Positions 34,685-43,386 are shown, counted from the first letter of the stretch. The stretch is 64,000 bases of DNA from Verrucomicrobiaceae bacterium (GCA_027490195.1 JAIXYN010000055.1:31700-95699), one strand, 5' to 3'. Made by a program: numbers and translations. The notes: generated by a model from the letters alone, not told the origin.

Positions 34685-36436
34685 ATGTTTCGCGCCCTGC
34701 TCACCTCCCGTCTCCAAGCTGCCTTCACCGCCGCTGGCATTGATCTGCCTGAAGGTTTCACCCCCGGTGTCGTCATCGCATCCGACACGCGCTTTGGCGA
34801 CTACCAGAGCAATGCGGCGATGATTCTGGCGAAGCAGCTCAAGACCAATCCACGCGCGCTTGCAGAACAGATCAAGGCGGCGCTCCAAGTTGAAGACCTG
34901 TGTGAAAAAATCACCGTGGACGGCCCGGGGTTTCTCAATCTCACGCTCAGCCCTGCCGCGCTGGCCCAAAGGCTCGCCGTCATCGTCAAAGACGACCATG
35001 TCGGCGTACCGCCAGTCGCGCAGGCCAAGACCATCGTGGTCGATTTCTCCGCGCCCAACATCGCCAAACCGATGCATGTGGGCCACATCCGCAGCACCTT
35101 CATCGGCGATTCTCTGGCCCGCGTGGCGCGCTTCATCGGCCACAAGGTCATCACCGACAACCACGTCGGCGACTGGGGAACGCAGTTCGGCATGATCATC
35201 CACGGCTGGAAGACGCAGCTCGATCAATCGAAGCTGATGGCAGATCCCATCCACGAACTCGTCAGCGTTTACAAAGCCGTGAACGCTGCCGCGAAAGCAG
35301 ACGAAGCGGTGCTCGAAATCTGCAAAGGCGAGCTCGTGAAACTCCAGCAGGGCGACGCCGAAAACCTCGGCATCTGGAAGGAATGCGTGCGCCTCACGCT
35401 CGAACAGCTCGAAAAAGTTTACGGTGCTCTCGACATCAAGTTCGACCACTACCTGGGCGAGAGCTATTACAATGACGCCCTAGCCCCGTTGGTGGCGGAA
35501 ATGCTCAACCAAGGCATCGCTACGATCAGTGAAGGTGCCACCGTGGTCTTCAGCGACGGCAGCGTGAAGCCCGAGAACGATCCCTTCCTGATCCGCGACA
35601 AGGACGAGTGGAAGCCTGCACCCTGCATCATCCGCAAAGGCGACGGCGGCTACCTCTACGCCACCACCGACCTAGCCACCATCGACTACCGCGTGAAGGA
35701 ATGGCAGGCTGATGAAATCTGGTACGTCGTCGGCGCACCTCAGCAACTGCACTTCCGCCAGGTCTTCGCCGCCGCACAGCGTCGTGGCATCACCACCAAG
35801 ATGATCCACATCGCCTTCGGCAGCATCCTTGGCCCAGACGGCAAGATGTTCAAAACCCGCAGCGGCGAAACCGTCGGCCTCCTCGAAGTCATCGACGAAG
35901 CCATCGAGCGCGCCCGCACCGCTGCCGACGAAAAAGAGCAGGGCCTTAGCGACACTGAGAAAGACGAAATCGCCCGCATCATCGGTGGTGGGTCCGTCAA
36001 ATACGCTGAGCTGAGCCAGAACCGCCTCACCGACTACAAATTCAGCTGGGACAAGATGCTATCGCTGCAAGGCAACACCGCGCCCTATCTCATCAACGCT
36101 TACGTCCGCACCCGCAGCATCTTCCGCAAGCTCGATGGCGAAGTCACACTCACCGAAGATCTCGCCATCACCGAGCCCGCCGAGCGCGCTCTCGCGATGA
36201 AGCTGGCCCAGTTCGCCGAAAACGCCCACGACATCCTCGATGACCATCGTCCAAACTTGCTGGCCAATTACCTCTACGAACTCGCGGACACCTACCACAG
36301 CTTCTACGAAGCCTGCCACGTCCTCCGCTCCGAAGGCACCGCTCGCAACACACGCCTGACGCTTTGCGAAGCCACCAGCCGCGTGCTCAAGACCGGCCTC
36401 GGCCTGCTGGGCATTCAGACGACCGAGCGAATGTGA
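34685..36436 (+). CDS. argS: Arginyl-tRNA synthetase
   Basis: A 583-residue class I synthetase. The HIGH-type motif is FSAPNIAKPMHVGHIRSTFI, and the KMSKS equivalent region is FGSILGPDGKMFKTRSGETV. The N-terminal Add-1 domain and the C-terminal anticodon-binding DALR domain (PYLINAYVRTRSIFRK to QTTERM) are both complete. It charges tRNA-Arg. Its TGA stop lies directly against the TCA of the convergent peptide gene, so the two stop codons share the word TGATCA. Confidence 0.97.
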   Translation: MFRALLTSRLQAAFTAAGIDLPEGFTPGVVIASDTRFGDYQSNAAMILAKQLKTNPRALAEQIKAALQVEDLCEKITVDGPGFLNLTLSPAALAQRLAVIVKDDHVGVPPVAQAKTIVVDFSAPNIAKPMHVGHIRSTFIGDSLARVARFIGHKVITDNHVGDWGTQFGMIIHGWKTQLDQSKLMADPIHELVSVYKAVNAAAKADEAVLEICKGELVKLQQGDAENLGIWKECVRLTLEQLEKVYGALDIKFDHYLGESYYNDALAPLVAEMLNQGIATISEGATVVFSDGSVKPENDPFLIRDKDEWKPAPCIIRKGDGGYLYATTDLATIDYRVKEWQADEIWYVVGAPQQLHFRQVFAAAQRRGITTKMIHIAFGSILGPDGKMFKTRSGETVGLLEVIDEAIERARTAADEKEQGLSDTEKDEIARIIGGGSVKYAELSQNRLTDYKFSWDKMLSLQGNTAPYLINAYVRTRSIFRKLDGEVTLTEDLAITEPAERALAMKLAQFAENAHDILDDHRPNLLANYLYELADTYHSFYEACHVLRSEGTARNTRLTLCEATSRVLKTGLGLLGIQTTERM

Positions 36437-36619
36437 TCAAGCCTTGGGCAGCTTCGCTGCCGCAATCGCCTCGGCCATGCGTCCCGTTTTGCTCATAGTG
36501 CACCCCGGGCTGGAGGGGGGAGCAGGCGGTGTCGTGGGATTCGATGGACCGGGAGGCGGAATGTCCGCCAACAAGATGAGGGAACCGACGACAGGAAAAA
36601 GATGACGCTTGATACTCAT
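36437..36619 (-). CDS. Small secreted or membrane peptide, copy 1 of a tandem duplication
   Basis: A 60-residue peptide starting MSIKRHLFPVVGSLILLADI and ending AEAIAAAKLPKA. The middle (about 22-40) is Pro-rich. The start at 36619 is chosen because it is conserved with copy 2 (MNIKRYLF). The N-terminal IKR plus hydrophobic core looks like a signal peptide or single membrane anchor. Copies 1 and 2 share the N- and C-terminal sections, and copy 1 has an extra 13 residues. The promoter is also shared. I know no family. It is convergent with argS. Confidence 0.65.
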   Translation of the reverse strand: MSIKRHLFPVVGSLILLADIPPPGPSNPTTPPAPPSSPGCTMSKTGRMAEAIAAAKLPKA

Positions 36620-36628
36620 GAGGGCAAA

Positions 36629-36657
36629 ATCATGACGACCCGCGAGTGAAGCGTCAA
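36629..36657 (-). promoter_or_regulatory. Promoter of peptide copy 1
   Basis: TTGACG (36657-36652) and CATGAT (36634-36629) are separated by exactly 17 nt on the minus strand. The same hexamers at the same spacing occur upstream of copy 2. The -10 ends only 9 nt before the ATG, so transcription would begin at or next to the start codon and the message may be leaderless. Confidence 0.5.
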
Positions 36658-36787
36658 TGCTCATTCGCACGAAAGCATCCCCCAAATAAGCGGGACGAGT
36701 AACCAGCGGGCTGCATCCGCCAGTTGCACGGTGGTGGGTTGCCCATAGACGGCCTCCATGGAAGACGCCTGCCACGTCTTGATCTGA

Positions 36788-36931
36788 TCAGGCCTTCGGC
36801 AATTTGGCCGCCGCTATCGCATCGGCCACGCGTCCTGGTTTGTTCATCACACAGCCAGGGCCACCAGGGGGAATGTCCGCAATCAAAAGGAAGCAGCCCA
36901 CCATAGGAAAAAGATAGCGCTTGATGTTCAT
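36788..36931 (-). CDS. Small secreted or membrane peptide, copy 2 of the tandem duplication
   Basis: A 47-residue peptide: MNIKRYLFPMVGCFLLIADI, then PPGGPGCVMNKPGRVADAIAAA with final KLPKA. It aligns with copy 1 over the whole length except for the Pro-rich insert of copy 1. Shared parts are M(S/N)IKR, LFP(V/M)VG, LADIPP, GC.M.K.GR.A(E/D)AIAAAKLPKA. The conserved Cys in the middle and Lys at the C terminus suggest selection on the peptide. An in-frame ATG five codons upstream is not conserved in copy 1. No family is known to me. Confidence 0.65.
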   Translation of the reverse strand: MNIKRYLFPMVGCFLLIADIPPGGPGCVMNKPGRVADAIAAAKLPKA

Positions 36932-36941
36932 AACGGACAGA

Positions 36942-36970
36942 ATCATGACGGCCCGCGAGAGAAGCGTCAA
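36942..36970 (-). promoter_or_regulatory. Promoter of peptide copy 2
   Basis: TTGACG (36970-36965), 17 nt, CATGAT (36947-36942), identical in hexamers and spacing to the copy 1 promoter. It ends 10 nt before the ATG of copy 2 and 11 nt from the divergent ATG at 36982, so this 50-bp gap holds signals for both genes. Confidence 0.5.
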
Positions 36971-36981
36971 TTCTCATTCTC

Positions 36982-38013
36982 ATGAATCTAGCTCCCCAGT
37001 TCCGTGCCGGCGCGGCAGCGATCCTGACACCGCTGGACCGCCTGCGCTGGCTGCTGCTGAAGCTGCTCGGCCCGCTGGCAAAGCCCTTGGTGCGCCGGCG
37101 TGAGCTGCGTGTGATGGCCGCCGGTTGTGCCGTGGTGTGTTTCTCCTTGGCGGCCACTTTGCTCTCTCCTTTCTGGCTGCTGGCGCTGGGGCCGGTAATA
37201 CTGGGAGTACCGCACCTGGTGGCAGATGTGCGTTACCTCGTGCTGCGTCCGGGCTTGCACCGGCGTCTCGTTCTTTGGCTGCCAGTGGGCATTCCTTTGC
37301 TGCTGGCCGGGACGTCCCGTTTCAGCATGGCCGGGGGATTGACCGCATGCGCGGCGATGGCCTTGCTCGCACGCGGAGCATGGTCTCGTAAAATGATCGC
37401 TCTGATTTCCATCGCTGCCCTCATGGCGACAGTCTGGGTCATGGGAGACGTGGCGGCCCTTGTCTTTGCGCATGCGCATAATTTCATCGCCGTCATGCTC
37501 TGGTGGTGCTGGCGGCCGCGCTCCGGCCAAAAGCAGCAAGCCGTGGTGCCTTTGCTGTTTCTCACCGCCTCCATCCTGCTGGTGATGGGATGGCTGGAAC
37601 CTTGGGCTCGTGGCTTCGCCTGGCAGCCTGCGGGCCTGGGGCCAAGTTATCACCTCTCGTTTCTGGCGCCAGGCATCGCCGAGCCGTGGGCGCTCAGGCT
37701 GGTGCTGCTGTTTGCCTTCGCGCAATCCGTCCACTACGGCGTCTGGCTGCGCCTAATCCCGGAGGATGATCGGCCGCAGGAAACTCCGCGCACATTCCGC
37801 GCCAGCGCACGCGCCCTCGCGGCAGATGTCGGCACGCCGCTGATGGCAATCGTCATACTCTTGTCGCTCGGCATTGCGCTGTGGGCGGCGTTTGATCTGA
37901 CGGCGGCTCGGGAAAACTACCTCCGCATGGCCCTGTTTCATGGCTATCTGGAATTGATCGCCGCCACCTGGCTCTTTGTAGAGCGGCCAGCACGACTGGA
38001 GGCCGCCGCATGA
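36982..38013 (+). CDS. Polytopic membrane protein with conserved-looking His residues, possibly Brp/Blh-like
   Basis: A 343-residue protein with about eight membrane segments. Histidines sit in helix-end motifs GVPHLVADVRYLV, VFAHAHNFIAVMLWW, QSVHYGVWLRLIPEDD and LFHGYLELIA. That arrangement is reminiscent of the Brp/Blh beta-carotene cleaving dioxygenases, which use histidines in similar membrane positions. The resemblance is suggestive only; I cannot assign the function. It overlaps the next gene by 4 nt (ATGA). Confidence 0.6.
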   Translation: MNLAPQFRAGAAAILTPLDRLRWLLLKLLGPLAKPLVRRRELRVMAAGCAVVCFSLAATLLSPFWLLALGPVILGVPHLVADVRYLVLRPGLHRRLVLWLPVGIPLLLAGTSRFSMAGGLTACAAMALLARGAWSRKMIALISIAALMATVWVMGDVAALVFAHAHNFIAVMLWWCWRPRSGQKQQAVVPLLFLTASILLVMGWLEPWARGFAWQPAGLGPSYHLSFLAPGIAEPWALRLVLLFAFAQSVHYGVWLRLIPEDDRPQETPRTFRASARALAADVGTPLMAIVILLSLGIALWAAFDLTAARENYLRMALFHGYLELIAATWLFVERPARLEAAA

Positions 38014-38333
38014 GCCTGAATGACTGGTCGGGTGCATTTCTGCTCACCCAGTTGATCGAGGTGCCCATTTATCTGCGCTCCGCGCGTTCGCTGCCCTTGT
38101 TCAAACGGGCGACGTATGCCTTCGGCGCGAGCACGATCACACACCCGATCATCTGGTTCTGCCTGCCATGGGAAACCATGCCCTATGTCACACTGTTGAT
38201 CGTGGCGGAAGGTTTCGCCTTCGGAATGGAGAGCCTGTGGGGGCGCTATTGGCGTGTGCCGCGACCATGGCTCACATCCCTCGCTGCCAATGCCACCAGT
38301 CTCGCCGTAGGGATGCTCATCCGTTGGGTCTGA
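38010..38333 (+). CDS. Small membrane protein coupled to the His-rich membrane protein
   Basis: A 107-residue protein with about three membrane segments: FLLTQLIEVPIYLRSAR, then ITHPIIWFCLPW, then VAEGFAFGMESLWGRYW with conserved-looking Glu and His in membrane positions. Its start overlaps the preceding stop (ATGA), so the two are translated together and probably form one complex. I know no family for it. Confidence 0.65.
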   Translation: MSLNDWSGAFLLTQLIEVPIYLRSARSLPLFKRATYAFGASTITHPIIWFCLPWETMPYVTLLIVAEGFAFGMESLWGRYWRVPRPWLTSLAANATSLAVGMLIRWV

Positions 38334-38545
38334 ATGCGGAGGAAGGTGAAAATCCTTGGATCCAACTTGCTTCAAGACAAACAGGTCCCACTAGGTCGAA
38401 TCAGACTCGAAGCACGAGAAAAAATCCAGGCAATGGTCCACTCTCAAGAGGTCGTGGGCGGCTGGCCAAAACTAACGGACTAAGGAATCGCTGGCACGCC
38501 CCCCATTCGTCATTCATCATTCGACCTTCGTCCTTTTTTCTTCCC
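38334..38545. other. Intergenic stretch with CATTCGTCATTC-type repeat
   Basis: No gene is visible in this 212-bp gap before the aminotransferase. Near its end, at 38514-38532, CATTCGTCATTCATCATTCG-like repeats occur, related in the opposite orientation to those at 33-100. They are pyrimidine-rich and end 14 nt before the ATG. There is no clear promoter. Confidence 0.4.
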
Positions 38546-39733
38546 ATGCCCGTCCCACTTCTCGACGTCAACGCCCAGAACCTGCCCCTCGAATCCGAAC
38601 TCCAGGCCGCCTTCACGCAGGTGCTGCATCATGGCAGGTTCATCATGGGGCCAGAGTTGGAGACCTTTGAAAAAGAAATCGCGACGATGGTGGGTGTGAA
38701 GCATGCGCTGTCAGTCTCCTCCGGCACTGATGCCCTGCTGCTGGCTCTCATGGCGCTGGACATCAAGGCGGGTGATGAAGTTCTGTGCCCTGCGTTCACC
38801 TTCTTCGCTACAGCCGGAGCTGTGTCGCGGCTCGGTGCCGTGCCAGTGTTCACCGATGTCTGTCCGATTTGCTTCAACATGGACGTGAACGATGCGCGGA
38901 ATAAGATCACTGAAAAGACCCGGGCGATTATCCCTGTCCACCTCTTCGGCCAGTGTGCAGACATGGATCCCATCCTCGCTTTGGCCAAAGAGCATGGCCT
39001 CAAGGTGATCGAGGATGCTGCGCAGTCCATCGGAGCCAGGTACCGCGGTATCAGCAGCGGCACGCTGGGCGACTTTGGCACCTACAGTTTCTTCCCCAGC
39101 AAGAACCTCGGTGGCTTTGGCGACGGCGGTATGCTGGTGACGAATGACGATGAACTGGCCGAGTATGCCCGTGTGCTGCGTGTGCACGGTGGCAAGCCCA
39201 AATACTACCATCACTACGTCGGCGGCAATTTCCGCATGGACACCCTGCAATGCGCCCTGCTGAGTGTGAAAGTGAAGCGCTACGCGCAATACACCGCAGA
39301 CCGCCAACGCAATGCCGCGCATTACATTGAGGCATTGTCGAAACTCCCCGGCGTGGTTCAGGCAGATCCCGCGCACTGCAAGTGTCTCACCACCCAGGAC
39401 ACCTGGCTGACCGCGCAAAACACCAAGATCGTGCTTCCCGTGAGCTACGAACACAACGAGCACATCTGGAACCAGTTCACCATCCGTGTTTTAGGCAGCC
39501 AGCGTGATGCGCTGCGCGATCATCTGGTGACCAAACAGATTGGTTGTGATATCTATTACCCCGTCACGCTCGACCAGCAAAAATGCTTTGCCGATCTCCC
39601 TGCCTCCTCGCTCTCAGGCTGCGAAGTTTCCCATCGCGTGGCAAATGAAGTGCTCAGCATTCCGATCTATGGCGAACTCACGGAATCGCAGCGCAATGAA
39701 GTGATCGCAGCGATTGCGGAGTGGCTGGCATAA
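38546..39733 (+). CDS. DegT/DnrJ/EryC1-family sugar aminotransferase
   Basis: A 395-residue PLP aminotransferase starting MPVPLLDVNAQNLPLESELQ. SSGTDALLLALMALDIKAGDE holds the cofactor-binding Thr/Asp. VIEDAAQSIGARY contains the conserved Asp, and the PLP lysine is in FFPSKNLGGFGDGG. Family members transaminate keto sugars on nucleotide diphosphates for cell-surface polysaccharides. An open frame extends upstream to 38168, but the ATG at 38546 is the conventional start. The neighbouring genes do not show a sugar pathway, so the substrate is unknown. Confidence 0.9.
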   Translation: MPVPLLDVNAQNLPLESELQAAFTQVLHHGRFIMGPELETFEKEIATMVGVKHALSVSSGTDALLLALMALDIKAGDEVLCPAFTFFATAGAVSRLGAVPVFTDVCPICFNMDVNDARNKITEKTRAIIPVHLFGQCADMDPILALAKEHGLKVIEDAAQSIGARYRGISSGTLGDFGTYSFFPSKNLGGFGDGGMLVTNDDELAEYARVLRVHGGKPKYYHHYVGGNFRMDTLQCALLSVKVKRYAQYTADRQRNAAHYIEALSKLPGVVQADPAHCKCLTTQDTWLTAQNTKIVLPVSYEHNEHIWNQFTIRVLGSQRDALRDHLVTKQIGCDIYYPVTLDQQKCFADLPASSLSGCEVSHRVANEVLSIPIYGELTESQRNEVIAAIAEWLA

Positions 39734-39738
39734 ACGAA

Positions 39739-39760
39739 CGACGGACACCTCAGTCCGTCG
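39739..39760. terminator. Hairpin 1 between convergent genes
   Basis: CGACGGAC-ACCTCA-GTCCGTCG, a perfect 8-bp stem with a 6-nt loop, 5 nt after the aminotransferase stop. It has no T-run but is stable. It lies in tandem with hairpin 2, both with a GGAC/GTCC core. Confidence 0.45.
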
Positions 39761-39780
39761 GTCTAATAGATGGCCAATCG

Positions 39781-39803
39781 ACGGCGGACAAAATGTCCGC
39801 CGT
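39781..39803. terminator. Hairpin 2 with T-rich tail, probable terminator
   Basis: ACGGCGGACA-AAA-TGTCCGCCGT is a perfect 10-bp stem with a 3-nt loop followed by TTCAATTT on the plus strand. It ends 6 nt before the stop of the convergent TPR gene. It probably terminates transcription of the aminotransferase gene and, as a perfect inverted repeat, may act for the TPR gene as well. Confidence 0.55.
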
Positions 39804-39809
39804 TTCAAT

Positions 39810-40928
39810 TTAAGGCTTCGAAGCAGGAGCAGGCTGCGACGCAGGTGCAGGCACTGCGGCAGCAGGAGGTGCAACTGGCGGCGGCGAAGCAGGAGCCGTA
39901 GGGGCTGCAGCAGGCGCAGGTGCTGGAGGAGTAGCTGGCGTGGTCGCAGCGGGCGCAGGTGCTGGAGGAGCAGCTGGCGTGGTCGCAGCGGGCGCAGGAG
40001 CTGGAACAGCTGGCGTGGTCGCAGCAGGCGCAGGAGCTGGTACATCTGGCGTGGTCACTGCAGGCGCAGGAGCTGGTACAGCTGGCATGGTCACTGCAGG
40101 CGCAGGAGCAACTGGCGCAGTCGCGGCTGGAGCTGGAGCAGTGGGTGCTGCTGCAGGCGTAACCATCACAGGAGCTCCCGTAGGAGCAATGGTGGCACCG
40201 ATGCCGCTGTTGGCCGCATTCAATTTGAGGCTGGGCATGCCGGGAACAGCTGCGGCAGGTTTGGGCTCCACTTTCGGCGCTGGGGGTGCATCAACTTCCT
40301 TGGTCGGCAAGGTAGCGGCGATCCAGTCGAGACGGGCTTGACTGATGGTCTGAAATTCCGCCATGTCTGGGAACTTCACAGCAAGGTCTTCATAGACCTT
40401 TTTGGCTTCATCGGCCTTGCCCTGAGCCCAGAGCAGGTCTCCCAGACGCACCTGCGCCATGGGGGCAGCCTCGCTGGTGGAGAATTCGTTGGTGATGCGT
40501 TCAAACACAGCCTGGGCTTCTTTGCTTTCGCCCATGGCATCGAGTTTGGAGCCGAGGCCGAGCAGCGCAAAAACAGCCAGCGGGTTGCTGGTGTCCTTGG
40601 TGGTGAATTCCTTGAGCGCTTCCACTGCAGAGGATTTCTTGTTCTGGTCCCAGAGCAGATCCGCTTTGAGCAGCAGCGCATTGGCAGCGGCATTGGAGCC
40701 GGGATAACGCGAGATGACGAGATCGCAATCTTCCACCGTTTTGGCCCCTGTGAAGGCTTCAGCAGCCTCATTGGCCTTGAGGTTGTTTTGATGTTTGATC
40801 ACGCCGAAGGCGATGATCGCGGCCACCACGATGATGAAAAGCCAGACGAGCTTGCGAAGGTTGTCCTCCAGAAACTTTTCCATGCCTGTGGCGGGGAGTT
40901 CTTGGGAGGTGGAATCGAGTTGGGACAT
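39810..40928 (-). CDS. Membrane-anchored TPR protein (YfgM-like) with Pro/Ala repeat tail
   Basis: A 372-residue protein. A membrane segment (LVWLFIIVVAAIIAFGVI, about 27-44) follows a short cytoplasmic start. TPR-like helices come next, about 50-205 (for example ALLLKADLLWDQNKKSSAVEALKEF). From about 225 onward the sequence is Pro/Ala-rich, with near-tandem repeats of the type PAPAPAATTPAVPAPAPAVTTPDVPAPAP over the last 140 residues. The fold of the first part recalls YfgM, an envelope TPR ancillary protein of the Sec translocon, and the second part looks like a flexible extension. It is transcribed convergently with the DegT gene. Confidence 0.75.
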   Translation of the reverse strand: MSQLDSTSQELPATGMEKFLEDNLRKLVWLFIIVVAAIIAFGVIKHQNNLKANEAAEAFTGAKTVEDCDLVISRYPGSNAAANALLLKADLLWDQNKKSSAVEALKEFTTKDTSNPLAVFALLGLGSKLDAMGESKEAQAVFERITNEFSTSEAAPMAQVRLGDLLWAQGKADEAKKVYEDLAVKFPDMAEFQTISQARLDWIAATLPTKEVDAPPAPKVEPKPAAAVPGMPSLKLNAANSGIGATIAPTGAPVMVTPAAAPTAPAPAATAPVAPAPAVTMPAVPAPAPAVTTPDVPAPAPAATTPAVPAPAPAATTPAAPPAPAPAATTPATPPAPAPAAAPTAPASPPPVAPPAAAVPAPASQPAPASKP

Positions 40929-41042
40929 AAAGGGTGGTTTTAGAGGCGGTTAACGGCTGGGGCAGAAGTATAACGAAGGGAGAAGAAGCCCGTCACCCGT
41001 CAAGGTGCGCTGGCATTCCGAATCCCTTCGTCATTGCGTGGC

Positions 41043-42023
41043 TTACGCTCCCACTTTGGCACGGGCTTCGTCGGCCAGCGCGGTGGAAAGGTAACGCTCG
41101 CCGGTGGAGCAAGCGACGGTGACGATCAGCTTGCCGGCGTTTTCAGGACGCTTGGCGACTTCGATGGCGGCGACCACGTTGGCCCCGGTGCTGATGCCAA
41201 CGAGAATGCCTTCTTCCTTGGCAATACGGCGTGCCATGGCGAAAGCTTCGTCATTGCTGACCTTGATACACTCGGTGATCTGCGCATTTCCGGCGCTGTC
41301 TTTGAGATGAAGGTTGTTCGGAACGAATCCGGCGCCGGTGCCCTGAATCTTATGAGGGCCGGGCTGCACGGGCTCGCCGGCAAGAGTTTGATTGATGACC
41401 GGGGAGGCCTCGGGCTCGACGGCGATAGCGTGAAAGCTTGGCTTGCGAGGTTTGAGGACTTCGGTCACGCCAGTGATCGTTCCACCTGTGCCGACGGCGG
41501 CAACGAAAATGTCGATCTTGCCATCGGTATCGGCCCACAGCTCTTCAGCGGTGGTTTTCGAGTGAATGGCAGGGTTGGCGGGATTTTCAAACTGCTGTGG
41601 CATCCAGGCGTTCGGCGTGGAGGCGACGAGTTCGGTGGCCTTGGCGATGGCACCCTTCATGCCCTGCGCACCAGGCGTGAGCACGAGTTCGGCACCCAGA
41701 AGAGCCAGCAGCGTGCGGCGCTCCAAAGACATCGTTTCTGGCATCGTCAAGATCAGGCTGTAGCCCTTGGCAGCGGCGACAAATGCCAGCGCAATACCGG
41801 TGTTGCCGCTGGTGGGTTCAATGATGACGGTGTCAGGCTTCAGAATGCCACGCTTCTCTGCGTCCTCGATCATGGCGGCACCGATACGATCCTTCACGCT
41901 GCCGAGCGGATTGAAGAATTCACACTTCAAAGCGATCGTGGCATTAAGGCCGGCGGTGACTTTGTTGAGCTTCACCAGCGGTGTTTTGCCGACGGTTTCG
42001 ACGATGTTGTTGTAGATGCCCAT
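41043..42023 (-). CDS. cysK: Cysteine synthase A (O-acetylserine sulfhydrylase)
   Basis: A 326-residue PLP enzyme. The PLP lysine is in [16 protein letters not shown], the substrate-binding loop in [20 protein letters not shown], and the phosphate-binding motif is [10 protein letters not shown]. The C-terminal [14 protein letters not shown] is typical. It makes cysteine from O-acetylserine and sulfide. It is 58 nt downstream of the aminotransferase gene, and the two may share a transcript. Confidence 0.95.
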   Translation of the reverse strand: MGIYNNIVETVGKTPLVKLNKVTAGLNATIALKCEFFNPLGSVKDRIGAAMIEDAEKRGILKPDTVIIEPTSGNTGIALAFVAAAKGYSLILTMPETMSLERRTLLALLGAELVLTPGAQGMKGAIAKATELVASTPNAWMPQQFENPANPAIHSKTTAEELWADTDGKIDIFVAAVGTGGTITGVTEVLKPRKPSFHAIAVEPEASPVINQTLAGEPVQPGPHKIQGTGAGFVPNNLHLKDSAGNAQITECIKVSNDEAFAMARRIAKEEGILVGISTGANVVAAIEVAKRPENAGKLIVTVACSTGERYLSTALADEARAKVGA

Positions 42024-42081
42024 GATGTTAGGAGGTTAGCAGTTGAAGACGAAGCTGGCCGTTTTTGGAAACGGTGCGGGA

Positions 42082-43248
42082 TTAGTGCTGATTGCAGAAC
42101 TCTTCGAAGCGATCCATGCCGGCGTTGATCACGTCCAGGCCGGTGGCGTAGCTGAAACGCACGGTGTGCTCGGCACCAAAGGCGACGCCAGGAACGATGG
42201 CGACCTTCTGTTTGCTAAGCAGCTTTTCACAGAAATTCACGCTCTTGATCTGCGTCGGTTCGATGTCCACCAAGAAGTAGAAGGCACCCATGGGCTCGAC
42301 CACACGGACGTTCTTGATGTTGTTCAGGCGGCCCAGCATGTATTGGCGGCGCACGTCGAACTCATCACGCATGTCGCTGACGATCTGCTGATCCATCTGC
42401 AGGGCGGCCAGCGCACCATACTGGGCAAAGCTGGTCGGATTGCTGGTGGTGTGGCTCTGAATGGTGTCGATGGATTCGGCGATCTTCTTCGGCGCGGCAG
42501 TGTAGCCCAGACGCCAGCCGGTCATCGCATAGGCCTTGGAGAAGCCGTTGATGGTGATGGTGTGATCGTAGATATCCTTGCTCAAGGAAGCGATGCTGAT
42601 GTGCTCATTGCCGCCATAGACCAGCTTCTCATAGATTTCGTCGGACAGGATGACGATGCCTTCGCCCACGGCGATGTCGGCCAGGGCGGTGAGTTCTTCG
42701 CGGGTATAGATGGAGCCGGTCGGGTTGCCGGGGGTGTTCAGGATGATCATCTTCGTCATCGGGGACATCGCGTCCTCGAACTCATCCGGAGTGAGCTTCC
42801 AGCCGTTTTCACGCTTCGTTTCGACGATCACCGGAATGCCACCGACGATGCGCACCATTTCAGGGTAGCTGGTCCAATAAGGAGCAGGAATGATCACTTC
42901 ATCACCTGGATTCACGCAGGCAAGGATGGCATTGTAGCAGGAGTGCTTGGCTCCGCAGTTCACGCTGATCTGGGAGGCTTCATACTGCACCTTGTTGTCC
43001 ACCAGCAGCTTTGCGGCGATGGCTTCACGCAGTTCGAGGATGCCGGCGCTTTCAGTATAGCGGGTTTTGCCGGAATTCAGGGCTTCCACGGCAGCGGCGA
43101 TGATCGGTGCAGGAGTATCGAAGTCTGGCTCACCAGCTCCGAAATTCAGCACGTCAACTCCCTGCTTCTTCAACGCCTTCGCCTGGCTGGTGATGGACAG
43201 GGTCATTGAAGGGGCAACTTCGGCGATGTTCTTGGCGATAAAATCCAT
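42082..43248 (-). CDS. aspC: Aspartate aminotransferase (class I, Ib subgroup)
   Basis: A 388-residue PLP-dependent aminotransferase. The PLP lysine is in TINGFSKAYAMTGWRLGY and the phosphate-contacting Arg is in that segment. SVNCGAKHSCYNAILACVNPGD is the usual cofactor-contact region, and NTPGNPTGSIY and LSDEIYEKLVYGG are family motifs. The final F(S/R)FSYA motif contains the carboxylate-binding Arg. It uses aspartate/2-oxoglutarate, perhaps with prephenate, as is common in this subgroup. The ATG at 43248 is chosen, because a longer frame up to 43365 lacks sense. Confidence 0.92.
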   Translation of the reverse strand: MDFIAKNIAEVAPSMTLSITSQAKALKKQGVDVLNFGAGEPDFDTPAPIIAAAVEALNSGKTRYTESAGILELREAIAAKLLVDNKVQYEASQISVNCGAKHSCYNAILACVNPGDEVIIPAPYWTSYPEMVRIVGGIPVIVETKRENGWKLTPDEFEDAMSPMTKMIILNTPGNPTGSIYTREELTALADIAVGEGIVILSDEIYEKLVYGGNEHISIASLSKDIYDHTITINGFSKAYAMTGWRLGYTAAPKKIAESIDTIQSHTTSNPTSFAQYGALAALQMDQQIVSDMRDEFDVRRQYMLGRLNNIKNVRVVEPMGAFYFLVDIEPTQIKSVNFCEKLLSKQKVAIVPGVAFGAEHTVRFSYATGLDVINAGMDRFEEFCNQH

Positions 43249-43386
43249 GGTCAGGTGTGGTTGGGCGGGTGAAAAAGGCGGGGGGCTGTCTATAAAGGCG
43301 GGGGTGGGAAGTTTGTCAATCATTCCTCCCACTGCGGACAAAGGGCGGCTTGTGTCCAACGCCACACCGCCTTAGTCGTGCCACCC

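Noticed and set aside
39810..40170. Possible CRISPR array in the regular GC-rich repeats
   Set aside because: The repeats are coding Pro/Ala triplets with varying unit length and no unique spacers or leader.
39714..40943. A plus-strand frame (409 codons) opposite the TPR gene
   Set aside because: It consists of Arg/Ser/Trp-rich repeats that mirror the Pro/Ala repeats of the minus-strand gene.
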